Below the pieces are notes generated by a model that did no database searches, had not been told where the DNA came from, and saw nothing but the letters and a program-made list of their open reading frames with translations. A stretch of 64,000 bases of DNA, taken from contig JAZNVL010000017.1 of assembly GCA_045592785.1 (NCBI GenBank), positions 1-64,000 on the forward strand, written 5' to 3'. Position numbers and translations under genes: made by a program. The stretch comes from RGIG8244 sp045592785 (GTDB taxonomy: Bacteria; Verrucomicrobiota; Lentisphaeria; Victivallales; UBA1829). Below are positions 52,342 through 61,403 of the stretch, one piece after another (within the stretch, counting starts at the first letter, position 1; every line of letters starts with the position of its first letter).

Positions 52342-52902
52342 TCACCCCAGAAAAAGAACTTTCAGACCCAGTCCGATGAGGATCAGTCCCCCCGCGATCG
52401 TGCAGCGTTCCCCCAGGAAACGGCCGAGGAAACGTCCGGCGGTACATGCGATTGCGGAAATCACGAACGTGGTAAGCCCGATCACCGTTACGTCCAGCAG
52501 GATGGATGTCCGCCCGAGACAGGCATAGCTCACCCCGATGAGGAAGGCATCGATGCTGGTTGCAAATGCCAGCAGAATGAGTTGGCGGAGAGTAACGGAA
52601 GGCGGCGGCTCCTCTTCTTTCTTTTTCAGTCCGTCGTAAATCATTTTACCGCCGATCCCGCCCAGAAGAAGGAAGGCGATCCATTTTCCCCAGGACTGCA
52701 GGGAAGGATTACAGGATGTGCAGAGGAACCATCCGGCAAGAGGCATCCCCGCCTGAAATGCACCGAAAAGGAACGCGGTCAACAGCATTTTTTTGCGTGT
52801 GAACGCACTGCCTCCGGTGGTACTCAATACGATGGAGACCGCCATGGCATCCATGGAAAGTCCAATGCCGAAAAGGAAAGATTCTGCCAGAGCCTGCCAC
52901 AT
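52342..52902 (-). CDS. mntP: Manganese efflux pump MntP
   Basis: A 186-residue protein with six membrane helices in two repeats, the MntP length. The paired acidic motifs are visible: GIGLSMDAMAVSI (about 10-22) and ATSIDAFLIGVS (about 120), whose Asp residues are needed for Mn export. CTAGRFLGRF lies near the end. The start at 52902 is chosen because an upstream in-frame GTG falls in the lysC terminator. No yybP-ykoY manganese riboswitch is recognised in front. It runs into lysR. Confidence 0.88.
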   Translation of the reverse strand: MWQALAESFLFGIGLSMDAMAVSIVLSTTGGSAFTRKKMLLTAFLFGAFQAGMPLAGWFLCTSCNPSLQSWGKWIAFLLLGGIGGKMIYDGLKKKEEEPPPSVTLRQLILLAFATSIDAFLIGVSYACLGRTSILLDVTVIGLTTFVISAIACTAGRFLGRFLGERCTIAGGLILIGLGLKVLFLG

Positions 52903-52917
52903 CGTCCGAAACGGAAA

Positions 52918-52943
52918 AAGGTCCGGGTTTGACACCGGACCTT
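52918..52943 (-). terminator. Terminator after lysC
   Basis: On the minus strand AAGGTCCGG and CCGGACCTT, nine-base perfect arms around TGTCAAAC, are followed by TTTCCGTTT. It separates lysC from mntP. Confidence 0.7.
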
Positions 52944-52950
52944 CTTATGG

Positions 52951-54360
52951 TTATGCGTCTTTCTTTTCCACGAATTCGCGGTGAAGAACGACCTGTGCCT
53001 GTTCAAAATCGGCGCGGTCCACCACGAACTGAATGTTCACCTGCCGGAGTGTCTGGTCAAGAGCCAGCACGTTGATCCCGGCGGCATAAAGAGCCTGCGC
53101 GGCACGCGCCAGGAATTTGGGGATTCGCATATTGGACCCGATGACGGAGACGATCCCGACTTTGGAGGAACGGACATCTGCGTTGGGGAAGTCTTTGCGG
53201 ATGGAATCCATACATGACCCCAGCGTTTTGTTCTTTTCCGCCACGAAATGGGTGATGGTATTGGCATTGGTGGTCTTGGCGATGTAGTTGATCCCGGCGA
53301 CGGCGAGATGCTGTGTCAGACGGTAGTCATACCCGCTTTCACCGACCATATCCGGGTCGTAGATCTCCATGCTCACAAGATCGTTTCTGCCGCAGATCAT
53401 TTCCACACGCGGATGGGGTGAAACGTATTCGCGGCTGATCAACGTACCGGGGTGTTCCGGATCGAAAGCATTTTTCACGCGGATGGGAATATTCTTGTAT
53501 TCCATTTCCTTTGCGGCTTTGGAGTGAATGGCTTCCATGCCCATATCGGAAAGCTGGTCCGCGATATCGAAATTGGTGTTCCCGATGATCTCCACGTTGT
53601 TCAAGCCCATGAGTTTCGGATCGCCGGTGGAGAGATGGAACTCCTTGTGGATGATCCCTTCCGCCGCTTCCGTGATCACCGCGATCTTGCTGAACGTGAT
53701 CTCGCTGTACCCGCGGTCGAACCGCTTCATGATCCCGGAATCGAACTTGACATATCCGGTGACGATGGGCATTTCGGTATTGTAATCGATGCCGTCGAAG
53801 GCTTCTTTGATCGCCTGATCCAGAGTCAGACTCTTCATGGATTTCCAGCCGGAGAGGTCCACGAACCGGGCGTTGATCCCGTTGGCTTTCAGGATCATTG
53901 CGGAGTTGTATGCACTGTGTGCTTCCCCCACAGCCGCCAGAAATTCACGGGTGGCAGGCAGATAATCTTCCGGACGGAAATGTCCGAAACTCCGCAGGTT
54001 TACGATATTTTCCAGACAAGCCACGATACCGTCAAGCCGCTGATTGATGAAAGCATCTGCTTCCGCTACATTCAGCCCGATGGATTCGAAAGACTTGTTG
54101 TATTCCAGCATTTTCTCCCGGACTTTATCCATGGCGACGATCCAGTTGGCGTTGTCTGCGGCGATATTGCCGTAGACGCCGGGTGCGCCGCTTTTCTTGT
54201 CTTCCAACAGAAGGTTTGTGATCCCGGAATAAGCGGAAACGACGAAGATGCGGTTATAGAGTTCCGCGCCGGAACGTTTTCCGATAATGACGTTATTCAT
54301 GACCTCGCCGAAGCGGCTCATGGAAGTTCCGCCGATTTTTTCAACGGTATGCATTCCCAT
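52951..54360 (-). CDS. lysC: Aspartate kinase
   Basis: A 469-residue kinase. It starts MHTVEKIGGTSMSRFGEVM, the KFGGTS-like nucleotide site with Glu-Lys-Ile, has FVVSAYSGITNLLLE, FDRGYSEITFSKIAVITEAAEGI, given as FDRGYSEITFSKIA and VITEAAEGI, and two C-terminal ACT domains (about 320-469: VSMEIYDPDMVGESGYDYR, then VSVIGSNMRIP). The VEKIGGTSMS start and GYSE segment resemble the ectoine-type aspartokinase group. Here it follows hom by overlap, pointing to threonine/lysine synthesis. GGAGG precedes the chosen ATG. Confidence 0.9.
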   Translation of the reverse strand: MGMHTVEKIGGTSMSRFGEVMNNVIIGKRSGAELYNRIFVVSAYSGITNLLLEDKKSGAPGVYGNIAADNANWIVAMDKVREKMLEYNKSFESIGLNVAEADAFINQRLDGIVACLENIVNLRSFGHFRPEDYLPATREFLAAVGEAHSAYNSAMILKANGINARFVDLSGWKSMKSLTLDQAIKEAFDGIDYNTEMPIVTGYVKFDSGIMKRFDRGYSEITFSKIAVITEAAEGIIHKEFHLSTGDPKLMGLNNVEIIGNTNFDIADQLSDMGMEAIHSKAAKEMEYKNIPIRVKNAFDPEHPGTLISREYVSPHPRVEMICGRNDLVSMEIYDPDMVGESGYDYRLTQHLAVAGINYIAKTTNANTITHFVAEKNKTLGSCMDSIRKDFPNADVRSSKVGIVSVIGSNMRIPKFLARAAQALYAAGINVLALDQTLRQVNIQFVVDRADFEQAQVVLHREFVEKKDA

Positions 54361-54361
54361 A

Positions 54362-55654
54362 TCAGAAATCCTCCATGCGGATCATGCGGAGTTTCGCCGT
54401 ATTTTCCGGCAATGCGGCAAGCTCTTTCAATGCTGCCTGAATATCGCCTTCTTTGGCATCATGGGTCAGGATCACGATGGAAACATTGCCATCGGCATCC
54501 GGACTGCTCTGCATGAGTTTTTCCACGCTGATGTTATGTGTGCTCAACAGTGCGGCGACCTTCGCCAGCACGCCCGGCTTGTCTTCCACAGGGATCCGGA
54601 TGTAGCACTTCGTGATCACTTCTTCCATGGGGACCAGACCGGAGAAGGATGCACCTTCCCGGAAGGGCAGCAGACGACGGGGCTGTCCGCAGAGGATATC
54701 CAGCGCGGCATCCACGATGTCACCGCACACGGCACTTGCGGTCGCTTCCCGTCCGGCACCGCGTCCGTAGAAGAGGGTATCGCCCACGAAATCGCCGTTG
54801 ACCATTACGCCGTTGAACACGCCGCTGATGGAAGCGATGGGGCTGGATTTGGGTACGAGAGTGGGATGGACACGGACTTCCACCTTGTCGTCGGCGTTCT
54901 GTTTCATGATGGCAAGCAGTTTGATCTTGCATCCGAATTCATCCGCCCAGCGGCTCTCATCCAGAGAGACTTCCCGGATCCCTTCGACGAACACGTGATC
55001 GGTGCCGAGCCATTTTCCGTATGCAAGAGAAGCCAGGATGGCAGCCTTGTGCGCGGTGTCATGACCATCGATATCCAAACTGGGATTTGCTTCGGCGTAG
55101 CCCAGTCTCTGGGCATCGGCGAGGACTTCTTCGAAGCCCAGGTTTTCCTGTTCCATGCGGGTGAAGATGTAGTTGCAGGTCCCGTTCAGGATCCCGTACA
55201 TCCGGTTGATGCGGTTTCCTGCGAAACCTTCCCGCAGGCTTTTGATGATGGGAATACCGCCGCCCACGCTTGCTTCGTAATGGATGGAAGTATTGTTTTC
55301 ATCTGCGATCTGGAAGAGTTCGCTGCCGTATTTGGCAAGCAGTGCCTTGTTGGCAGTGACAACGACTTTTCCCTGACGCAGGGCAGTTTCGATAAACGTT
55401 TTGGCGATGGTGGTACCACCCACCAGTTCCACCACAATATCACATTCCCGGATCAACTCATTTGCATCGGTGGTGAGCACGCCTTCCGGCATCGCCACTC
55501 CGCGATCTGTTGTGATGTCCAGGTCGGCGACTTTTGCAAGACGCACGGTCGCCCCTGTGCGTTTGTAAATCAAATCTGCGTGTTTCAACAGGCAGTCCGC
55601 GGTACCCGCGCCCACCGTTCCGAATCCGATAATGCCGACTTTTATTTCTTTCAT
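54362..55654 (-). CDS. hom: Homoserine dehydrogenase
   Basis: A 430-residue three-domain protein. The NAD(P) loop is VGIIGFGTVGAGTADCLL (about 5-22). The family signature NGTCNYIFTRMEQENLGFEEVLADAQ, given as GILNGTCNYIFTRM and LGFEEVLADAQ, and ADPSLDIDG-like ANPSLDIDGHDTAHK contain the catalytic Asp and Lys. A C-terminal ACT domain (from about 350, IPVEDKPGVLAKVAALL) suggests threonine feedback. It makes homoserine from aspartate semialdehyde. Start at 55654 follows AGGAG by nine bases. Confidence 0.94.
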   Translation of the reverse strand: MKEIKVGIIGFGTVGAGTADCLLKHADLIYKRTGATVRLAKVADLDITTDRGVAMPEGVLTTDANELIRECDIVVELVGGTTIAKTFIETALRQGKVVVTANKALLAKYGSELFQIADENNTSIHYEASVGGGIPIIKSLREGFAGNRINRMYGILNGTCNYIFTRMEQENLGFEEVLADAQRLGYAEANPSLDIDGHDTAHKAAILASLAYGKWLGTDHVFVEGIREVSLDESRWADEFGCKIKLLAIMKQNADDKVEVRVHPTLVPKSSPIASISGVFNGVMVNGDFVGDTLFYGRGAGREATASAVCGDIVDAALDILCGQPRRLLPFREGASFSGLVPMEEVITKCYIRIPVEDKPGVLAKVAALLSTHNISVEKLMQSSPDADGNVSIVILTHDAKEGDIQAALKELAALPENTAKLRMIRMEDF

Positions 55655-55702
55655 CAGGGACATCTCCTTTCCATACTGAATGAAAAATACCATAAATTCA
55701 GT

Positions 55703-55730
55703 AATATACAGCCAACTCTATTCTTTTTAA
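55703..55730 (-). promoter_or_regulatory. Candidate promoter of hom-lysC
   Basis: On the minus strand TTAAAA (55725-55730), 16 bases, TATATT (55703-55708). The -35 is weak; a TTGACT further up has too long a spacer. Confidence 0.4.
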
Positions 55731-55792
55731 AGTCAAAAGAGATATTTTTTTCGAAAAAACATGGAAATTCCGCCGGAAATACAACAAAAAGC

Positions 55793-55819
55793 CTCTGCCA
55801 TCCATTCCGGATGACAGAG
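55793..55819 (-). terminator. Terminator after the GH20 gene
   Basis: On the minus strand CTCTGTCATCC and GGATGGCAGAG pair (one G-U) around GGAAT, followed by GCTTTTTG. Confidence 0.75.
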
Positions 55820-55848
55820 ACTTGCTGTTTTTGGATCGTAAGACCGGG

Positions 55849-57678
55849 TCAGAAAGAACCCATGGTCACATACGTTGCGTACGCTTCGCCGCGGGGGAAA
55901 CAGCGTTCGTCGTAGATGGCTTCCAGTTCTGCGATGCGATCTGTTTCGCCGTTGACGAATTCTTCCAGGCGGTAAATGGTTTCCTGCGTACGGGCTTTCA
56001 CGCCGGCGAGCCGGATCTGGATGACTTCCAGCCCTTCGTATTTGTAATGGGCTTTCCACTGTCTGCGGAGTTCCACTTCCAGTGCCGCCACATTTTTCAC
56101 CAGTTCCGGCAGCTGGACCGCACTGAGTTCGCGGAGCGTTGCCATATCTTTTTCTTTGTAGGCTTTCAGCATGGCTTCCCGGATGTTGATCTTGCCAAGA
56201 AGGACCCGGCTGACTGCGGCGGAATAAGCACATTCCGTCTGACCGTCAAGGGAGGCTTCCAGTTCCGCACGGAACGCATTGCGGTAGTTGTCTTCATCCA
56301 GACGGAGGAAACGCCATCCGATCCCGTAAAGCAGGTCATCCCAGATGAGGACGGCGGGAGTGGAAACGCCGTTATCCCGGAAGTCTTCCTGATAATTCAT
56401 ACGGCTGGAAAGCAGCGTCTGGGAGAAACGCACACTGTTCATTGCGGCTGCGATCTTATCCAGACGTTCCACTTCCTCCCCGGTTCTGCCGTATGCCAGT
56501 TCCGCCCCGTGGAGCAGACCCGGGATCACGGTTTCGAAGTCGCAATACGCGCCGTCATCGCCCCACATAGTGAAGAAGAAGTCCTTCACGCCCATGCGGC
56601 GGCAGGATTCCAGACAGGGTTTGATACGGTCGATGGTCTGTTTGTGGTCATAGCAGAAACGGTACCAGGTCCAGAGAGCGGATCCCATCAGCGGTTCGCC
56701 GGCGAGGTCACGGTGTTTCCGGATCATGCCGTCATAGAATTCCGGATCCAGGTGATAGTAATCCCAGTAGACCAGTTTGATGTCCCGGGGCGTGACTTCT
56801 TTCACGTTTTCCGGTACATTGGATTCGGTATCGTAATAATTGTGTGTTGTGCTGCAAAGACGGAAATACATATCGGACCAGATCATCGGTTCGAAATTGA
56901 ATTCCTTGCACATTTCCCGGATCTTTGTCATGTGTTCCATGAAGATATCGTACCCGGAACGCTCCCCGTTTTTCCGTTTGTATGCGCCGGACCCCAATCC
57001 CCAGGCTTCGTCCATGCCCAGATGGATCCGACGGGAACGGCAGGCTTTGTCGTAGAACTCGAACATCTTGCGGATGAGCGCGTATGTCTTTTCTTCGCCC
57101 ACCAGGAAAATGTGATCGGTGTCCCGGACGTCCTTACTGCCCACGGTGTGGAAATAGCGTGTCATGTGACCGAGTGTCTGAATACAGCCGATGAGTTCGA
57201 TGCCCAGTTTGTTGGCATAATCATCCAGTTCCTGGACTTCTTCCAGACTGTATGCGCCGCGCAGGTAACCGAAATCGGGCTGGTCCGGAAGCAGATAGGT
57301 GTCTTCGGTATACAGCATCGCCAGATTGTAACCCATCAGGGAAAGACGTGCCAGCACGCTTTTCGCGTATGAGATCTTCATGACGGCATTGCGGGAGACG
57401 TCCAGCATCACGCCGAAGGACTGGAACGGGGTATCTTCCCCATCGGTCCCCACGCCGCCGAGAGCCATCCCGGCACCGCGCATAGCCTGTGCCATGGTAC
57501 GGTATGTCACGTCGATCCCGGTATCGGAAACAGTGACTTTCAGTTTATCGCCGGTGGTGAACCGCAGGGGCATCCCGTCGCCGTTTTCCGAGAAGGGGAA
57601 ATCAGCGGCAAGCGTACGGAGTGCGACCGTGATTTCCGGTGCAGTGTTTTTTACATCCCAACAAAGTTTCAATGACAT
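55849..57678 (-). CDS. Glycoside hydrolase family 20-like beta-N-acetylhexosaminidase
   Basis: A 609-residue protein without signal peptide. A small N-terminal domain (about 1-85) is followed by a TIM barrel. RIHLGMDEAWGLGSG has the GH20 catalytic Asp-Glu pair (about 222-223), preceded by LMGYNLAMLYTEDTY and followed by PMIWSDMYFR and YWDYY. WGDDGAYC near 375 is a late barrel strand. GH20 enzymes release terminal GlcNAc or GalNAc using the substrate acetamido group. Lack of a signal suggests action in the cytoplasm on imported oligosaccharides or recycled wall sugars. It has its own promoter and terminator. Confidence 0.88.
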   Translation of the reverse strand: MSLKLCWDVKNTAPEITVALRTLAADFPFSENGDGMPLRFTTGDKLKVTVSDTGIDVTYRTMAQAMRGAGMALGGVGTDGEDTPFQSFGVMLDVSRNAVMKISYAKSVLARLSLMGYNLAMLYTEDTYLLPDQPDFGYLRGAYSLEEVQELDDYANKLGIELIGCIQTLGHMTRYFHTVGSKDVRDTDHIFLVGEEKTYALIRKMFEFYDKACRSRRIHLGMDEAWGLGSGAYKRKNGERSGYDIFMEHMTKIREMCKEFNFEPMIWSDMYFRLCSTTHNYYDTESNVPENVKEVTPRDIKLVYWDYYHLDPEFYDGMIRKHRDLAGEPLMGSALWTWYRFCYDHKQTIDRIKPCLESCRRMGVKDFFFTMWGDDGAYCDFETVIPGLLHGAELAYGRTGEEVERLDKIAAAMNSVRFSQTLLSSRMNYQEDFRDNGVSTPAVLIWDDLLYGIGWRFLRLDEDNYRNAFRAELEASLDGQTECAYSAAVSRVLLGKINIREAMLKAYKEKDMATLRELSAVQLPELVKNVAALEVELRRQWKAHYKYEGLEVIQIRLAGVKARTQETIYRLEEFVNGETDRIAELEAIYDERCFPRGEAYATYVTMGSF

Positions 57679-57721
57679 AAGAAATCCTTTCTGTATCAGT
57701 TAAGTATAAGACTTTTTGCGT

Positions 57722-57749
57722 AATATAGTACAAAGTAAAGTATTGTCAA
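57722..57749 (-). promoter_or_regulatory. Promoter of the GH20 gene
   Basis: On the minus strand consensus TTGACA (57744-57749), a 16-base spacer and TATATT (57722-57727) are visible. Confidence 0.65.
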
Positions 57750-57782
57750 GCAGAAAAATGTACGTTTCGGAAAAAATGTGGA

Positions 57783-58730
57783 TTATTTCTGCAAACGCGT
57801 ATCCAATGCATCACGGAGCGCATCACCCAGTACATTCAGCGCAAGCACCAGAATGAACATGAAAAACGTGGCGCCCGCCGCTTCCCACCAGATCCCGCGC
57901 CAGAGCTGTCCCTGTCCGTCCGAGATCATCGCTCCCCAGCTGGGCTCAAACTGTACGCCCAGACCCAGGTAACTGACAATGACTTCTGTCATCACGGCGA
58001 ACGCAAACCGCATGGTGAAGTAGATGATGACCAGGTGCATCAGATTGGGAAGGATATGACGGGATAATATCCGGAAATCACTTGCACCCAGCGCACGCGC
58101 CGCTGTCACATAAGGCATCTCACGCAAACGCATGGTTTCCGCACGGATCACACGGCAGAGGGCGACCCAGCCCGTCAGCCCGATCCCGATATAGACCGCC
58201 ATCATCCCCGGTTCGGTGTTCAGGGTACGGCACAGGGTGCGGAACACATCTTCCAGCGGGGCCCAGAGGAATCCTTTGGAGACGAGGAGCGCGAACGCCA
58301 GAATGAAAAGCAGGGACGGCATGGAGGCAAATGTACTGTATATCCAGACTACGATATCATCCACCGTGCCGCCGTAATATCCGGCACAGATCCCCAGGAT
58401 CACACCCAATACCGCCGAAAGCAGAGAGGCTATGATCCCCACTTTCATGGCGGTACGGGACGCAAACACGGCACGCAGAAGAACATCCCGTCCCAGGTAA
58501 TCCGTACCGAGGGGATGTTCCAGACTGGGCGGCTGATTCCGTTCTTCCGGATGTGCGATGCGGTAGATCGGGTCTGTTTGTGTTGCGGAACAATAAATGC
58601 TGTAACATTCCGCCCCCAGTGCGGCAAAGAAAAATATGCCGCAGATCACGAAAGACGTCAGGGCAAACCGTTGTGCCGCAAAACGCCGGAATGTATTTTT
58701 CCAGGGGGCGTGAATGACTGCTTCGCTCAT
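57783..58730 (-). CDS. Orphan ABC-transporter permease of the OppC/DppC type
   Basis: A 315-residue inner-membrane permease. It has one helix near the N-terminus, a periplasmic loop with HPLGTDYLGRDVLLR (the OppC signature, about 80), then five helices, and the EAA loop AARALGASDFRILSRHILPN (about 215) that docks the ATPase. It should import peptides or similar solutes with a partner permease, two ATPases and a binding protein, but none of these is adjacent. The start overlaps the mnmG stop, so the two are co-transcribed. Start at 58730 gives MSEAVIH; longer in-frame forms would overlap mnmG more. Confidence 0.87.
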   Translation of the reverse strand: MSEAVIHAPWKNTFRRFAAQRFALTSFVICGIFFFAALGAECYSIYCSATQTDPIYRIAHPEERNQPPSLEHPLGTDYLGRDVLLRAVFASRTAMKVGIIASLLSAVLGVILGICAGYYGGTVDDIVVWIYSTFASMPSLLFILAFALLVSKGFLWAPLEDVFRTLCRTLNTEPGMMAVYIGIGLTGWVALCRVIRAETMRLREMPYVTAARALGASDFRILSRHILPNLMHLVIIYFTMRFAFAVMTEVIVSYLGLGVQFEPSWGAMISDGQGQLWRGIWWEAAGATFFMFILVLALNVLGDALRDALDTRLQK

Positions 58731-60598
58731 GAGTGGGTGACTTTCTCTTCCGGTTTGTGCCGGAGCCGTTCCAGCCACACTTGCAGCAGCGAGATCTCCA
58801 CCGGCGTGACACCATCGATCCGGCTTGCCTGTGAAAGGGAGGCGGGCGCGACCCGTTTGAGTTTCATCCGGGATTCATTGCGGAGTCCGGTGACGGAATC
58901 ATAATCGAAATCGGCGGGGATGCGCCAGGATTCCAGATGCCGGAGCCGGGCGACGGACTGATCTTCCTGCCGGATGTATCCTTCGTAATGCGCCCGGATC
59001 GCCAGCTGACGGAAGATCCGTCTGCCTTCTCTGGTATCGCTGCGGAATCCGAAGGTTTCCGGGGGAGCCGGGAGTTTTTCCATATCCGGTTCCCCGCGCA
59101 TATCCCGGATGACCGTCCACGCCGTGTGTCCGCCGGAGAGTGAATATGCTTTGCAAAGTTCTTCGGCACGATCCAGGGTGTTCCGGTATTCACAGAAGCG
59201 GTTGTAAACGGTGTCGGAAACCAGCCCGGCGGAATGGGCAAGATCGCACAGACGCAAGTCGGCGTTATCCTGCCGGAGCCGGAGACGGTATTCCGCACGG
59301 CTGGTGAAAAGACGGTAGGGTTCCACGATCTCTTTCGTCACCAGGTCATCGATCATGACCCCGAGATACGATTCATCTCTGGAAAATTCGATTCCGTCCT
59401 TCCCGGCGGCATAACGGGCGGCGTTGAGCCCGGCGGCAAGTCCCTGCGCCGCAGCTTCTTCATATCCGCTGGTCCCGTTGACCTGACCCGCATGATAAAG
59501 ACCGGGCCATTTCTTGACCGCAAGACACCGGTTGAGTTCTTCCGGGTAGATGAAATCATATTCGATGGCGTAGGCATACCGCGCGATGACCGCATTACGG
59601 AGTCCGGGGACGGATTGGACCAGTTGCCGCTGGACATCGGTGGGCAGACTGGTGGAGAGACCGTTGAGGTAATATTCATCGGTGAACTCGCCTTCCGGTT
59701 CCAGATAGATGTGATGGCGTTCGTGATCCGGGAATCGCATCACCTTGTCTTCGAAAGAAGGACAATACCGTGTGCCGGTTCCTTCGATCTTGCCGTTATA
59801 CATGGGGGCACGATCCAGATTGGCACGGACAAGTTCCGCGGTTTCCTCTGTGGTGTGTGTCATGTAACAGGTCATATTCCGTGCGGCGACTCTGGGGAGA
59901 ACGATTTCTGTTTCCGGATAGAACGTAAACCGTTCTTCGGGTTCGTCCGCGCCCTGCGGAGTGAGTTGAGTAAAATCAATACTTCTGCCGTAAATGCGAG
60001 GGGGAGTACCCGTTTTCAGCCTGCCCATACGCAGTCCCAACTGCTCCCGGATGGCATCGGAAAGTTCCACGGAGGGCGGATCGCCCGCTCTGCCGCCGGG
60101 GAAATCTTTGAGTCCGTAATGGAGTTTTCCCCGGAGAAATGTACCGGCAGCCATGACGACGGCTTTGGCGTGGAAGGTTTCCCCGAACTCGGTATTGACC
60201 CCTGCGATCGCCCCGTTTTCGATCAGAAACGAGGTGGCAAGCGCCTGGTGTACGGAAAGGTTTTCCACGCCTTCCAGGAACAGTTTCATGGCGCGCTGAT
60301 AACAGAATTTATCGCATTGTGCCCGTGGAGAACGGACCGCTGCCCCCTTTGTTCCGTTGAGCATGTGGAACTGAATGGCAGAGGCATCGGCGACTTTTCC
60401 CATGGCACCGCCCAGTGCATCGATCTCCCGGACAAGATGTCCTTTGGCGATTCCGCCGATACATGGATTGCAACTCATCTGGGCGATATGGTCCAGATTG
60501 ATGACAAGCATGAGGGTTTTTGCGCCGCAGCGTGCGGCGGCATAAGCGGCTTCACAAGCGGCATGTCCGCCGCCGATCACGATTACATCATAATACAT
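58727..60598 (-). CDS. mnmG: tRNA uridine-5-carboxymethylaminomethyl modification enzyme MnmG
   Basis: A 623-residue FAD protein. The FAD loop is VIVIGGGHAACEAAYAAAR (about 5-23). CNPCIGGIAKGHLVREIDALGG, given as CNPCIGGIAKGH and LVREIDALGG, and GTFLRGKLHYGLKDFPGGRAGD (given as GTFLRGKLHYG and GGRAGD) are family signatures with the catalytic Cys. ASRIDGVTPVEISLL ends the tRNA-binding helical part. With MnmE it modifies wobble U34. The start at 60598 matches the conserved MYYDVIVIGGG; the long upstream in-frame extension contains the promoter. Confidence 0.96.
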   Translation of the reverse strand: MYYDVIVIGGGHAACEAAYAAARCGAKTLMLVINLDHIAQMSCNPCIGGIAKGHLVREIDALGGAMGKVADASAIQFHMLNGTKGAAVRSPRAQCDKFCYQRAMKLFLEGVENLSVHQALATSFLIENGAIAGVNTEFGETFHAKAVVMAAGTFLRGKLHYGLKDFPGGRAGDPPSVELSDAIREQLGLRMGRLKTGTPPRIYGRSIDFTQLTPQGADEPEERFTFYPETEIVLPRVAARNMTCYMTHTTEETAELVRANLDRAPMYNGKIEGTGTRYCPSFEDKVMRFPDHERHHIYLEPEGEFTDEYYLNGLSTSLPTDVQRQLVQSVPGLRNAVIARYAYAIEYDFIYPEELNRCLAVKKWPGLYHAGQVNGTSGYEEAAAQGLAAGLNAARYAAGKDGIEFSRDESYLGVMIDDLVTKEIVEPYRLFTSRAEYRLRLRQDNADLRLCDLAHSAGLVSDTVYNRFCEYRNTLDRAEELCKAYSLSGGHTAWTVIRDMRGEPDMEKLPAPPETFGFRSDTREGRRIFRQLAIRAHYEGYIRQEDQSVARLRHLESWRIPADFDYDSVTGLRNESRMKLKRVAPASLSQASRIDGVTPVEISLLQVWLERLRHKPEEKVTHS

Positions 60599-60637
60599 AT
60601 TTTCCACGAAACGATCTCCGAATATAATAATACAAGT

Positions 60638-60665
60638 AATATACCGCCGAAACAAAAAAATGCAA
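60638..60665 (-). promoter_or_regulatory. Promoter of mnmG and the ABC permease
   Basis: On the minus strand TTGCAT (60660-60665), a 16-base spacer and TATATT (60638-60643) are visible. Confidence 0.55.
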
Positions 60666-60695
60666 GCGGAAGCGGCAAGGTATTCTCTTGGAGAC

Positions 60696-60723
60696 TTGTA
60701 TTTTTTGCAAAGCGTGATATAGT
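60696..60723 (+). promoter_or_regulatory. Promoter of the FKBP gene
   Basis: TTGTAT (60696-60701), a 16-base spacer and TATAGT (60718-60723) are visible, divergent from the mnmG promoter 30 bases away. Confidence 0.55.
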
Positions 60724-60772
60724 ACCTGCAATCAAACGATAACAATCATCCATAAACAAAGGAAAACACACA

Positions 60773-61402
60773 ATGGCTCGTGAATTCAAAAACGACACCG
60801 AAAAATTCAGCTATGCTATGGGTATCAATATGGCATCTCACCTGATGCAGCTCCCCATTGCGCTGGATAAAGAGATCATCATCGAAGCAGTCAGCTCTCT
60901 GCTCCGCGGACAACAGCCCGAAATGTCCCAGGAAGATTACCAGAAGACCATGCAGAAATTCCAGAAGACCATGCAGGAACAGGCCGCCGCCGAACAGAGC
61001 AAAGCTGCCGCCGCAAATGAAGAGATCGGAAAAGCATATCGCGACGATAACGCAAAGAAAGAAGGCGTCAAAGTCACCGCTTCCGGACTTCAGTACGAAG
61101 TCCTGAAGGAAGGGACCGGCAAACAGCCCGCTTCCGCTTCCGATACCGTCTCCGTCCATTACGAAGGCAAACTCATCAACGGCGAGATCTTCGACAGCTC
61201 CATCCGTCGCGGTGAACCCGCGGAATTCCCGCTGAACCGGGTGATCCCGGGCTGGACCGAAGGTGTTCAGCTGATGAAAGAAGGCGCAAAATACCGTTTT
61301 GTGATCCCCCCGGCACTGGCATACGGTGAACACGGTGCAGGCGGCGCCATCGGCCCCAACGAAACACTGATCTTCGAAGTGGAACTTCTGAAAGTCAAGT
61401 AA
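60773..61402 (+). CDS. FKBP-type peptidyl-prolyl cis-trans isomerase (FklB/Mip-like)
   Basis: A 209-residue protein. The N-terminal helical dimerisation part (about 1-95) has FSYAMGINMASHLMQL as in FkpA/Mip. The FKBP domain follows: GLQYEVLKEGTGKQPA, VSVHYEGKLINGEIFDSS, FPLNRVIPGWTEGVQLMKEGAKYRFVIPPALAYGEHGAGG, given as NRVIPGWTEGVQLMKEG and PPALAYGEHGAGG, with the hydrophobic pocket residues kept. No clear signal peptide is seen, so it may act in the cytoplasm. The SD AAAGGAA precedes the ATG. The araC gene follows at once. Confidence 0.93.
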   Translation: MAREFKNDTEKFSYAMGINMASHLMQLPIALDKEIIIEAVSSLLRGQQPEMSQEDYQKTMQKFQKTMQEQAAAEQSKAAAANEEIGKAYRDDNAKKEGVKVTASGLQYEVLKEGTGKQPASASDTVSVHYEGKLINGEIFDSSIRRGEPAEFPLNRVIPGWTEGVQLMKEGAKYRFVIPPALAYGEHGAGGAIGPNETLIFEVELLKVK

Positions 61403-61403
61403 T

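Noticed and set aside
52902..52950. Manganese riboswitch (yybP-ykoY) before mntP
   Set aside because: The region is only about 50 bases and is occupied by the lysC terminator; no conserved riboswitch elements are seen.
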